From Ruminococcus flavefaciens (lineage in GTDB: Bacteria; Bacillota; Clostridia; Oscillospirales; Ruminococcaceae): a stretch of DNA of 58,957 nucleotides. The position numbers and the translations under genes are program-made. Shown here one piece after another: positions 43,101 to 48,448 of the stretch. The stretch is from the NCBI GenBank assembly GCA_002371825.1, contig DFHF01000031.1:1-58957 (forward strand). The letters are read 5' to 3'. The notes below the pieces were generated by a model. It was not told where the DNA came from, ran no database searches, and was given only the letters and a program-made list of their open reading frames with translations. How positions within the stretch are numbered: the stretch's first letter is position 1; the number at the start of each line of letters is the position of its first letter.

Positions 43101-43860
43101 ATAAAGCGTTAGAAGTTATTCTTAAAGAACGAGCGTTTTTTTCAACCTCTTCTTTAAAATTCTTATCAAGTTTTATTGTATATCTGTTATAAGAAAAACC
43201 TTCTCCGCATTTTTCTTTTTCCGGGAAAGAAGGACCGTCCGGACAATCAGAAAGGGAATCAGTCCAGTATTTCATCTCCTTTGTTCCGTCAAGCCCGCTT
43301 ATCCAATTAAGATATTGGCTATAGCTATGGTCTGCAGTCACATCTGCTTTTCCATTAAGAAGGTCATCGTAAATACTGAATATATCCCTTGCTGCAAGTC
43401 CCATCGACCAGCCATCCATAATAATATGATGACTTCCCCATATTATTACGAATCTCTCATCACTGAGTATAAATATTTTCATTTGCATCGGGAGCTCGGA
43501 GAAAAGGTCAACTCCCTTGTTTATGCTCGATTTCTTATAGTGTTCAATAATTTTTTCCTGCTCATCAGGTATTTTACCAGACAAGTCCTCAACGCTTATT
43601 CTTCCCTCAGCTTCTTTTAATACTATCTGCATTGCCTTGTCGTCCTCAAAACAGAAAATAGTTCTGAGTGCATCATGCTTTTTTATCAGGATATTATAAG
43701 CCTGCACAAATAAATCTGTATCAAGTTTTCCGTGTATCTCAAATTTAAGCTGATTATAGTATGTATTTTTGTGTTCTCCAAGCATATAATGGAAGAGCAT
43801 TCCTTCCTGCATAGGAGTAAGTTTACCTTTATATTCAATATTATTCTCTGAAATATTCAT
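34189..43860 (-). CDS. NRPS: C-A-T-E-Cy-A(Cys)-[MT]-T-TE-T
   Basis: 3223 aa. Order with landmark residues: condensation (HHIIMDGWS ~144); adenylation 1 (YTSGSTGTPKG ~605), pocket residues about D-A-Y-F-L-T-V-V-M, nearest to Leu/Ile-type codes but not decisive; carrier FELGGDSI (~990); epimerization (VMHHLITDGV ~1172, ESHGRD); cyclization (YDLMILDSVS ~1597); adenylation 2 (FTSGSTGKPKG ~2053), D-L-Y-N-M-S-L-I-W = Cys; embedded methyltransferase-like domain (ILEFGAGTGGTT ~2552, GANVLHDA); carrier FEMGGDSL (~2822); thioesterase with GWCVGG (~2951), Cys in place of Ser, acid in LDSPSP and His in FGHFEM; final carrier DAGGDSI (~3179). A thioesterase followed by a carrier is abnormal. Predicted to make a D-aliphatic residue joined to a (methyl)thiazoline. 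No starter aryl-acid loading domain. RBS AGAGGT before ATG 43860. Confidence 0.93.
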   Translation of the reverse strand: MNISENNIEYKGKLTPMQEGMLFHYMLGEHKNTYYNQLKFEIHGKLDTDLFVQAYNILIKKHDALRTIFCFEDDKAMQIVLKEAEGRISVEDLSGKIPDEQEKIIEHYKKSSINKGVDLFSELPMQMKIFILSDERFVIIWGSHHIIMDGWSMGLAARDIFSIYDDLLNGKADVTADHSYSQYLNWISGLDGTKEMKYWTDSLSDCPDGPSFPEKEKCGEGFSYNRYTIKLDKNFKEEVEKNARSLRITSNALYQSVWGVLLTKYNDAYESVWGTVVSGRLADTDNIAEMVGLTINTMPVVLRYSAGDSFRDICSSINMSMIKAEMNSHVKLSDIQNNLNKRELVNHALAFENLDITRMLCGLTSGGMTISDAEIYDATSYDLVIKFEPTDVLMISFEYNSEKYSAEAIMSMAEDYVYLLKTILSDLSAPLNEISILSEEKSASQLKLVNGGYVPQNNKRTIELYKEAVDKYHDTTAIEYGNTNITYAESDILSNKLASLLRKNGVKKGDVVGVNAEYTHIMPIRILALLKTGTVYLPLEMKKLTEDRVLQMKEQCGMKFILGSESFRKKYDFLDDVAYISDDEYVSMEEDDYIADGEKSDILYIIYTSGSTGTPKGAMISDLCLTDFACDGSSYQCVPGDRVAQIASYSFDASVYEVYMSLIHGAAVVIVPEADKEDINRLADFFADKKITNMFLTTRLFNLLIDNVPDCFRNFRILTTGGEAASLKHFKKASEYVGGELYNVYGPTETAVMVSAFPASLVGDAETVHIGKPNPSRKFYVLDRDRHLLPIGMTGELFISGGVEYNGYISNDEMTSSRFIDDLFEIGGKIYATGDYVKLSPNGDVIFSGRKDSQVKVRGFRIELGEIEKAVLSNDNIKDAVVCLSDGESGEKFIQLFASSDRELRQDEMKSYLLSRIPEFMLPAQMFFMKELPMTINGKFDKETALRISDKVIQEITVPETDEQIFIAGLWSEVLGIKDIGIDSSFFELGGDSIKAMNLSAAFRRKGINIGLKEIFANPTIRLMSSLLAKNKQDKLQDSDIIGEVPAVPVQKWFSRNVSNDLSWFNQSVILELKHDVSGDKIKSAFEYIVKQHDVFRSVFDISSDGVLSHHIMGEDFVPFKYSEYVSDKELADEEINSFGDDLQSTLDISAGHLINAGKISGAGRIYLIIVMHHLITDGVTWRIVLRDLCKALKAAENDEPLEKSEKYSSYKLYSEELKKSAEDSKNVIDKWPVDITKNFDEIPLGLRKDEKYYRVSIPADIARETALQSDKIRNSDFSDIILSGFAIAFSEILGMDKVTVNLESHGRDAAGLKHDVSDTAGWFTAIYPFVLNSFGAKRIGRCIAPISEENHFFRRHSAEYGLMDLGDRASEPDICINYLGEFGSEISNDIFEVSLRPHGRLYSPAQNSLYQLDINSAFADDAFYIEMRFNEKAVSVSQAEQLLDRVKELIEEYHSELSDECMDKDINKPFALSSLQMAYFMGRQDIYELGGFSTHNYFEFETKADIPRLERALNRLIIDQEMLRAVIDQDGTQHIIPNVEPYKIDVKDISGLSQDEKEKVLREIRSEMSHAVFDISRYPLFEFRCLKLDEERKYLYMSYDLMILDSVSASMFIQQLIMLYNDPDIQLPEHSYTYRDFIIDLDNVKSGALYKTSRSYWMSKADDFPPAPVFNYKISPSEVEKSHFARVSHYFTADSYNGLKEIAEKNGSTVSAVMLSAYGEVLSMFSGMSRVGINLTIFNRYPFHRDINEIYGDFTSTVLIDYDRQAGNTFAERCADIQKKLTDALENRYYDGVEFAREVAKRSGLPAGSAVMPVVFTSMLFEKDIYEEVEKFGELKWSIGQTPQVHLDFQAMNEKGGLRVQLDYVTELFETELVENLFGRFVDMINMAVSGKEPEVSSLTENEKNALIAYNSTDRDYVPKDLASCFRSSAKRYAKNTAVSLGNSSYTYEELDILSERVANCLRSKGVSEGEPVGISVHRSIETIAEIIGIIKAGGCYVPMLPDYPAERVKSICDTAGISIMISSGMLDYPDDTAVQTQISPSSKAYIIFTSGSTGKPKGVVISHGAVINTLEDINERFNVDENDRIIGLSSMCFDLSVYDIFGSLLAGAELVMIPDLYDADNIRKILCEKKITIWNSVPSIMGICTEGKAGEKLRSDSLRLVMLSGDWIPLELPERIHRCFKNADVISLGGSTEASIWSIYYPISQVNDDWKSIPYGYPLANQKIYVLDDRKMDCPFGIEGDIFIGGIGLSDGYMGEKELTERAFIIHPVYGRIYCTGDRGMFSPEGYVVFLGRKDDQVKIHGFRIELGEIEKAANELEYIENSAATTFDIGGSKMIALYAVANKTSSDVEQKEYLNRIGTETEAASEMLPEQISPSDYDRLMCFMDDNSFNSIKNALEEFGVDTSENNNIFVDDIMEKNGIKPVYRPLICQWMESLCEHGYAKRIAQGKYIGIRPFSYDPDFNKENSIMDNYSQFWSGAFNTYKSMHANYREVLTGKRNAVELLFNNGDTDQADTIYRKNPLAEYENSIVSKAINAYIRTLPAGEKVRILEFGAGTGGTTVPVLEGLETDNVEYTFTDISHFFLNNAKQLLKDYDFVDYKLFNIDEPLENVGFAQGSYDIILGANVLHDAKDLPHTLFSMKKLLKKNGMFIVLEITKSSDMIKFSTGFLEGYSSYCDYRTEFDRTLLNAEEWKSVMESNGFHSASYYPKAGSPAELYRQNVIFAFSDNNDINEEEVFAHLRTKLPDYMIPDRFIQVNEIPLTSNGKVNKKALPVPVIKNENTERKTISPETSLQKKIADIWKEIFNTDTVYIDDDFFEMGGDSLMAIRFVSELKANGIDVSIRDIYGCNTIRKLEAYITNGAESDKLRLIRQGTSDHANIVFIYGGSGYSSIYDEICRYIDPSFSCYGIDYGKDPTIWPEKLSIKDMAENCRRFIKNTIETGDIILAGWCVGGVIAAETASQLRKDGINVSKLIMLDSPSPDTGKNYFTIESEKDFIFNNMGSEYISYIGDAESISEIWGSACSYVISNREVEKNIISKFNSEALGVKISDSANVSAVQVIAMVNLFRSFSEACAAYEGPEKIEDIKTLYIGAAPGFNDSSEKWASYADTDYIASSFGHFEMIAPENAEAVASVLNTFLLNEEMTELQKYIKGLWEKSFSDSAGKTVGLDTNFYDAGGDSISAIKLVAQLKNDGYEIDLTDIYMLDTVRKISEYLEGKNNE

Positions 43861-43892
43861 TTTTTGGACCTCTGTATTCTAATTTGTACTAT

Positions 43893-44645
43893 TCAGCCTA
43901 AAATGGCTTTTTCAATCTCTTTGCATATTTCCTTCGGATGTGTCTCGAAAATGTTGTGTCCGCCGTCCAGTATATAATGATCAAATCCATGATCTGTATA
44001 ATTCTTCCAACCTTCCGACTGCTCTTCACTCATATACGGATCATCTTTTCCGTAGAAAACCGATAATCTGCAACCCAGCTTAATTTTTGAGGAATATTCG
44101 TATTCCTCTACCATTTTGAAATCTGTCTTGACTATTTTCTTATAGTATTCTACAGCAAACTTATTCTCATAAAATTCATCAGGAAATGACATATTTTCTT
44201 TAAGGAAAGAAATGAATCCATCATCGTCAAGCTGACTAATAAGTTTATTTTTATAATACATAGGATTACTTATATCCGGAGCCGGTGATGAAACAACAAA
44301 AAGTGCATCCGGAGAAATCCCGTATTTTTCTGAAAGATATACAGAAGCTTCATATGCTACAAGACTTCCGCTGCAATCACCGAGAAAAGCGAAGTTTTTT
44401 TCTTTGATTATGTCTATACAATCGTCTGCAAGTGATCTTGCAAGAAGCTTGATACTTTCCGGCATAGCATCTCTTGCTCTTTTTTCACGCATAGGATACT
44501 GAACGGGATAAATATTGATCTCATCTGATAAATGCTCTCTCCAGCCATGATAAGATGATGCTGTACCACCAGAACACGGAAAAATAAACAGATTGAACCT
44601 ACCTTTTTCACTTACCTTTTCATTACATATAACATTACTCATCAT
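43893..44645 (-). CDS. Type II thioesterase-like protein with Cys nucleophile
   Basis: 250 aa, alpha/beta hydrolase of the NRPS/PKS editing thioesterase family: FIFPCSGGTASSYHGW (~residue 21), nucleophile elbow FLGDCSGSLVAYE (~residue 87) with Cys where GHSMG is usual, acid in FYGKDDPYMS and His in GGHNIFE near the C-terminus. Editing thioesterases clear blocked carrier domains; Cys-type thioesterases are known to make strained rings or special ligations (for example obafluorin), so a product-forming role is possible. Start codon overlaps the stop of the upstream thioesterase (TAATG). Confidence 0.85.
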   Translation of the reverse strand: MMSNVICNEKVSEKGRFNLFIFPCSGGTASSYHGWREHLSDEINIYPVQYPMREKRARDAMPESIKLLARSLADDCIDIIKEKNFAFLGDCSGSLVAYEASVYLSEKYGISPDALFVVSSPAPDISNPMYYKNKLISQLDDDGFISFLKENMSFPDEFYENKFAVEYYKKIVKTDFKMVEEYEYSSKIKLGCRLSVFYGKDDPYMSEEQSEGWKNYTDHGFDHYILDGGHNIFETHPKEICKEIEKAILG

Positions 44646-45385
44646 TATGCACCTCTTTCATACCTTTCAAGAACGCTGCTTATATACTCTGTTACTTTTT
44701 CTTTCTGTTCATTTATAAAGAAATGATCTCCCTCAAAATTTTTTATCTCAAAACCTTCAGGTGAATAATCCTTCCACGAACACAGATCACTGTATGTAAG
44801 TTCATCCTCAAGACCGTTCAAGACACTGCACCCGCATGAGAAACTGACTACATCATTCGTCCTATAGGTCTCAGTAATATAATAATCAGAACGAATTATA
44901 GGCACAAAGTAATTCTTCAGAACCGGATTTTCAAATATTTCAGGACTTGTCCCCTGCATTCCCATGATCTGATCTTTGAAATTATCCACATCAAGCTTAT
45001 AGTATTCAGTAAAATGTTCAGGATCTCCGTTAAGATGGGGAGCATAATTTCCAGACATAAATATATGAACCAGCTTGTTTTTCAGCACAGGGTTCCTGCT
45101 TATTTTCTTATATAGCTCATATACAATAAAACAGCCCATACTATGTCCAAAAAGTGCAAATCTGCTGCCATCGTAATTCTCAAACAATATTTTATTATAT
45201 ATATCCTCTGCCGCTTCTTTTATAGAATTATAAAAATGTTCTCTGCTGCGAACACCGCGTCCTGCAAGTTCCGGATTAATAACGCTGATATTATCAGGAA
45301 AAAACTTGTGCCACTCTGCAAATGCAGCTGAAGAACCTCCTGCATACGGCAAACAATAGATTCGGATCTTCTCACCTGTCATCAT
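44645..45385 (-). CDS. Type II thioesterase (Ser nucleophile)
   Basis: 246 aa. Canonical NRPS type II thioesterase: YCLPYAGGSSAAFAEW (~residue 9), INPELAGRGVR, LFGHSMGCFIVYEL with Ser (~residue 88), Asp in NGLEDELTY and EGDHFFINEQ with the catalytic His. Removes misprimed or stalled acyl groups from the carrier domains. Its ATG overlaps the reductase stop (ATGA-type junction at 45382-45385). Retained alongside a second, Cys-type thioesterase, suggesting that the two have different jobs. Confidence 0.92.
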   Translation of the reverse strand: MMTGEKIRIYCLPYAGGSSAAFAEWHKFFPDNISVINPELAGRGVRSREHFYNSIKEAAEDIYNKILFENYDGSRFALFGHSMGCFIVYELYKKISRNPVLKNKLVHIFMSGNYAPHLNGDPEHFTEYYKLDVDNFKDQIMGMQGTSPEIFENPVLKNYFVPIIRSDYYITETYRTNDVVSFSCGCSVLNGLEDELTYSDLCSWKDYSPEGFEIKNFEGDHFFINEQKEKVTEYISSVLERYERGA

Positions 45386-46446
45386 ATCTCAAACTCCTCT
45401 TCATAAGAAAAAACAAAGCTGTCATCTATTTTTTTATAATTCTCAATAGCACTGAATGGAATTATTGTATTTGCCCATATGATGCCTTTGCTTCTTTCCT
45501 TTTCCATCGCAGCTTTTGCTGCTTCTGCAACAGCAAGCGCTGTAATTCCATATGTTCCTCCGAGCTCCAGTCTGATATGTATAGATTTATATTCATCATC
45601 TTTTTGCCCGTCAGCTGTAATATCAAGAACGTTCCATTCTTTTCGGCTATCATTATTCATTTTTGAAATACTTTCAGAAAGGCGTCCTATCACTTCATTC
45701 ATATCAAATTTATCTCTAAGGCTGTAATACTTCATTGCAGCAATACCTGCACCATTGTTTTCAGATATATCAAACCAATCAAGCCGCCCTATATTCATTT
45801 CGTTAAGCAGAACAGCGATCTCGTTGCTGATAAAACGCTTTATATACACTTTTTTACCAACAGCCTCACAAAAATCCGACCTGAATTTCTCGTCACTTCT
45901 ATGGAACGAACCGTTCTCCCAATAGCTATCTGACACTGCATACCCGCTCTCGCCGCTAAGAGCAATATCAATGCAGCTTATTGCTGTGAACGCTTCATCA
46001 CCTCCTGATATACCACGAATACTTTCTATTGTATCAAAATGCTCACTAAGGCTTCGTATCAGCATTCCAACAAGTCCCGGATAATAACCTGCCGCAATTA
46101 TGTATTCTCCAGACTGTGCCATTTTTTCAATAAATCCGCTATCGGCTGCAAGTGCATCAGAAACATCCAAATATACTGCACCCATATTTGCTGAAGATTC
46201 TGCTATAGTCCGACTTATAACATATGCCGGGCCAGCGCAGTTTATTATCATATCACAGCCTTTGCAGAATTCATTTAGCTGCCCTTTATCATAGATATCA
46301 AGCTCTTCCCATGTGAAATTATCGAGATCTGATAACTCTACAGGCTTATGCCGCTGTCCTCCTTTAACAAAATAATCTTTGGAAAGATATCTGCATATAT
46401 TCTTTCCTATTTTTCCTCCACAGCCGATCACTCCTACCAGCTTCAA
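45382..46446 (-). CDS. Saccharopine-dehydrogenase-like NAD(P)-binding reductase of the NRPS operon
   Basis: 354 aa, first gene of the operon, starting with TTG at 46446 behind AGGAGG (46454-46459). N-terminal Rossmann motif VGVIGCGGKIGKNICRYL (~residue 4), INCAGPAYVISR (~68), AGYYPGLVGML (~118): the saccharopine dehydrogenase/reductase (Sacchrp_dh_NADP) family. Thiazoline-forming systems often need a dedicated reductase (PchG, Irp3) that converts thiazoline to thiazolidine; those are Gfo/Idh-like, so this would be a different solution to the same step. An opine-type dehydrogenase making a metallophore is an alternative. The specific reaction is inferred from context. Confidence 0.8.
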   Translation of the reverse strand: MKLVGVIGCGGKIGKNICRYLSKDYFVKGGQRHKPVELSDLDNFTWEELDIYDKGQLNEFCKGCDMIINCAGPAYVISRTIAESSANMGAVYLDVSDALAADSGFIEKMAQSGEYIIAAGYYPGLVGMLIRSLSEHFDTIESIRGISGGDEAFTAISCIDIALSGESGYAVSDSYWENGSFHRSDEKFRSDFCEAVGKKVYIKRFISNEIAVLLNEMNIGRLDWFDISENNGAGIAAMKYYSLRDKFDMNEVIGRLSESISKMNNDSRKEWNVLDITADGQKDDEYKSIHIRLELGGTYGITALAVAEAAKAAMEKERSKGIIWANTIIPFSAIENYKKIDDSFVFSYEEEFEI

Positions 46447-46508
46447 AAGAATTCCTCCTGTCAGTTTAATATTAAGTTATGTATGGCTAACATAAATACA
46501 AAAAAGAA

Positions 46509-46527
46509 TTCATTCAAAAAGAATGAA
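46509..46527. promoter_or_regulatory. Inverted repeat in the NRPS operon leader
   Basis: TTCATTC (46509-46515) and GAATGAA (46521-46527) are perfect arms separated by AAAAA, between the -10 box and the reductase start. Candidate operator or leader hairpin; matches no operator I can name. Confidence 0.4.
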
Positions 46528-46556
46528 GCTTCAACACTTATGATTAATACATTATT

Positions 46557-46586
46557 ATTATATCACACTACAAAAATTCAAATCAA
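46557..46586 (-). promoter_or_regulatory. Promoter of the NRPS operon
   Basis: Minus strand TTGATT (46586-46581), 18-bp spacer, TATAAT (46562-46557), 110 bp before the TTG start. Confidence 0.65.
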
Positions 46587-46680
46587 TAAAGGCATATTTT
46601 TTTGCCGTTGAATACATAATATTTTACACTTTTACCATCATTTTTAGTGATACAGCTTTAAACGTCCGATAAAAAAATGA

Positions 46681-46703
46681 TATAATGTTAGCTATAGTTA
46701 ACA
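46681..46703. promoter_or_regulatory. TATAAT box with overlapping 18-bp palindrome upstream of the NRPS operon
   Basis: TGTTAGCTA/TAGTTAACA (46686-46703) is palindromic with one mismatch and overlaps a plus-strand TATAAT (46681-46686). No plus-strand gene follows before the terminator at 46761. It loosely resembles MarR/AdcR-type (TTAAC) sites. The rest of the 351-bp gap (46447-46797) holds only A/T-rich sequence besides the features listed. Confidence 0.4.
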
Positions 46704-46760
46704 GCGATTCATATTACCAAATATCAACATAATGCTGTAAACAAAAAATCAGAATAACAT

Positions 46761-46789
46761 AAAAAAGGCCGGCAGATCAACTGCCGGCC
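46761..46789 (-). terminator. Terminator of the GNAT gene
   Basis: GGCCGGCAG (46767-46775) / CTGCCGGCC (46781-46789), 9-bp GC-rich stem, 5-nt loop, six U on the minus strand. Confidence 0.93.
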
Positions 46790-46797
46790 TGAAAATA

Positions 46798-47454
46798 TTA
46801 CCACGTTATTGCAGAATGACTGTGAATGTAGAATTCTTCCTGACTTGGCTGCCATGCCTTGACTTTAGGCGGAAACAGAGCATCATATTTTTCAACAGCT
46901 GATTCATCATTACAAGGTTCATCAGCGCTGTTCTGATAATATGTCCATTTCTTCCCTTCAAGAGCGCCCTCTTTAAGTTCTTTGACAAGCAGAGCTGCGG
47001 GATAGTAATCACCTTCAAGGCTAACGTTGTACTTTTTACAGCTTTTATAGCCTCGTGCAACATAGTTATCCGGGTTTCCGAAATTAATAACGGTATCGTA
47101 CCCCATTTCGACTGCCTTTGCAAATGTATGATCGAGCAGCATTCTGCTTATTCCTTTTCGCTGATATTCCGGAAGGACGCAGATAGGTCCCATAGTAAGG
47201 ACAGCTTTTTCATGTCCGTTTTCATCAACAAGCTTTGATACGGAGTACATAACGCATCCGAGAATTTCCCCCTCGGATTCGAAAACGTAGTCGAGCTCAG
47301 GAATAAAGGCTTCATGCTGTCTCAGAACGTGCATGAAGTAATGCTCACTGCATCCGGGAAAGCTTAAATTCCAGAATGCTTCACGGGCGAGATTTTCTAC
47401 TTCGTAGTAGTCTTTTTCTGTTTCTAAACGGATGATATAGTCATTATTATTCAT
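46798..47454 (-). CDS. GNAT-family N-acetyltransferase
   Basis: 218 aa. GNAT acetyl-CoA-binding motif in MGPICVLPEYQRKGISRMLL (~residue 90; Q/RxxGxG/A variant) after strand GEILGCVMYSVSK; YDTVINFGNPDNYVARGYKS resembles YhbS-type acetyltransferases that modify small amines. C-terminal extension of ~60 residues (KAWQPSQEEFYIHSH) is conserved in such relatives as far as I can judge. Own promoter (47618-47646) and RBS AGGAGG; terminator directly after. Not obviously part of the NRPS operon, which starts from a separate promoter. Substrate unknown. Confidence 0.85.
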   Translation of the reverse strand: MNNNDYIIRLETEKDYYEVENLAREAFWNLSFPGCSEHYFMHVLRQHEAFIPELDYVFESEGEILGCVMYSVSKLVDENGHEKAVLTMGPICVLPEYQRKGISRMLLDHTFAKAVEMGYDTVINFGNPDNYVARGYKSCKKYNVSLEGDYYPAALLVKELKEGALEGKKWTYYQNSADEPCNDESAVEKYDALFPPKVKAWQPSQEEFYIHSHSAITW

Positions 47455-47617
47455 TGTTTTTCCTCCTGAAATGGTTGACGGGACACGGGAGGTTTGTGTA
47501 AGATAGTATTCGCAAACCTTCCGTTTACGCTGCTATCTCAGTTCTGTTATTATTTTTCAAACAACGATCTCCTTTAAAATAAATATGCTCCGGATAGTTA
47601 TCCGTCACAATACCTGT

Positions 47618-47646
47618 ATTTTAGCATAATAGGAGCGTTTTGTCAA
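47618..47646 (-). promoter_or_regulatory. Promoter of the GNAT gene
   Basis: Minus strand TTGACA (47646-47641), 17-bp spacer, TAAAAT (47623-47618). Confidence 0.78.
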
Positions 47647-47669
47647 TAGAGAATAAATAATTCGTATCA

Positions 47670-48272
47670 TTATTTTTGAGTTTTTGGGGTAAGCTCCCGG
47701 TAAAGGAGTCCGCATTTGCTGCAATACCATACAAGCCGGCCTGAGCGGTACATCGGAAGAGTGATGTTTATTCCCCATTCCGGATACTGCTTGAACATCA
47801 TTATGCTGCTGTCTGATATATAGGCAGCGAAAGTGATATAATGCTCCTTAGTCATCGGGTGGTCAGAGGAGATGTACCATTCACCGCCGATATCCTCGAC
47901 CTTTAACATATTGTTATCATCAGCCTTCTGCGGAGTCAATGCTGTCAGCTTATTACCGCAGCAATTGACACCTGCATCAGAGGTTGCGGTAATGATATTT
48001 CCGCATTCCCTGCACACATAAAATCTTATTTTTTTCATATCACCTTTCTCCTTTTCATTTTTTTCGATCTCTCCTGTAAGAAGAACATCTGTATCTGTTC
48101 CAAAAATATCAGCAAGTGAGCTAAGAAGCGAAATGTCAGGACATCCGTTCCCACGCTCCCATTTTGAGACTGCCTTATCACTTACGTTGATGCGTTCCGC
48201 AAGTTGTTTTTGCGTCAATCCGAGTTGCATTCTGAATTCTCTTATAAGTTTTCCTGTTTTTACCTGGTCCAT
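47670..48272 (-). CDS. XRE-family regulator with desulfoferrodoxin-like C-terminal domain
   Basis: 200 aa. Residues ~5-65 are an XRE helix-turn-helix (GKLIREFRMQLGLTQKQLAE, NVSDKAVSKWERGNGCPDIS). A short charged linker leads to a C-terminal domain (~80-195) with FYVCRECGNIITAT and CCGNKLTAL, the four-Cys rubredoxin/desulforedoxin-like knuckle, then HPMTKEHYITFAAYI, resembling superoxide-reductase-type folds, and a final CSKCG. This two-domain arrangement recurs in Firmicutes and suggests a regulator sensing metal or oxidant. Targets unknown; nearest genes are the GNAT and GH43/CE1 genes. Confidence 0.85.
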   Translation of the reverse strand: MDQVKTGKLIREFRMQLGLTQKQLAERINVSDKAVSKWERGNGCPDISLLSSLADIFGTDTDVLLTGEIEKNEKEKGDMKKIRFYVCRECGNIITATSDAGVNCCGNKLTALTPQKADDNNMLKVEDIGGEWYISSDHPMTKEHYITFAAYISDSSIMMFKQYPEWGINITLPMYRSGRLVWYCSKCGLLYRELTPKTQK

Positions 48273-48355
48273 TATATCACCTCTGGAATAGTCTGTTTTG
48301 TTTTATGATATTATTATACCTGAACACTGACGCATCGTCAATCCACGCTCCGTAG

Positions 48356-48394
48356 AATAAAACAAGGCGCTCATTTTTACATGAACGCCTTGTT
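48356..48394 (-). terminator. Terminator of the GH43/CE1 gene
   Basis: AACAAGGCG (48361-48369) / CGCCTTGTT (48386-48394); on the minus strand RNA the stem extends by five pairs (one G-U) and is followed by TTATT. Confidence 0.8.
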
Positions 48395-48448
48395 ATACCT
48401 CTGATCAATATTCTTTATACTGTCAGATTTTTAACCCTAAAAAAATTT

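Noticed and set aside
26715..43860. Frameshift or assembly duplication because Cy-A segments look repeated three times
   Set aside because: The repeats are diverged modules with distinct inserts and intact frames, normal for NRPS.
46690..46797. Plus-strand small gene after the TATAAT at 46681
   Set aside because: No start codon with RBS, and the hairpin at 46767 has its U-run only on the minus strand.
48356..48394. A ninth array-type element (AAGGCG...CGCCTTG) far from rtcB
   Set aside because: Shares the stem sequence by chance but lacks ACAGCAG and inner hairpin, sits just past a gene end and functions as an intrinsic terminator.
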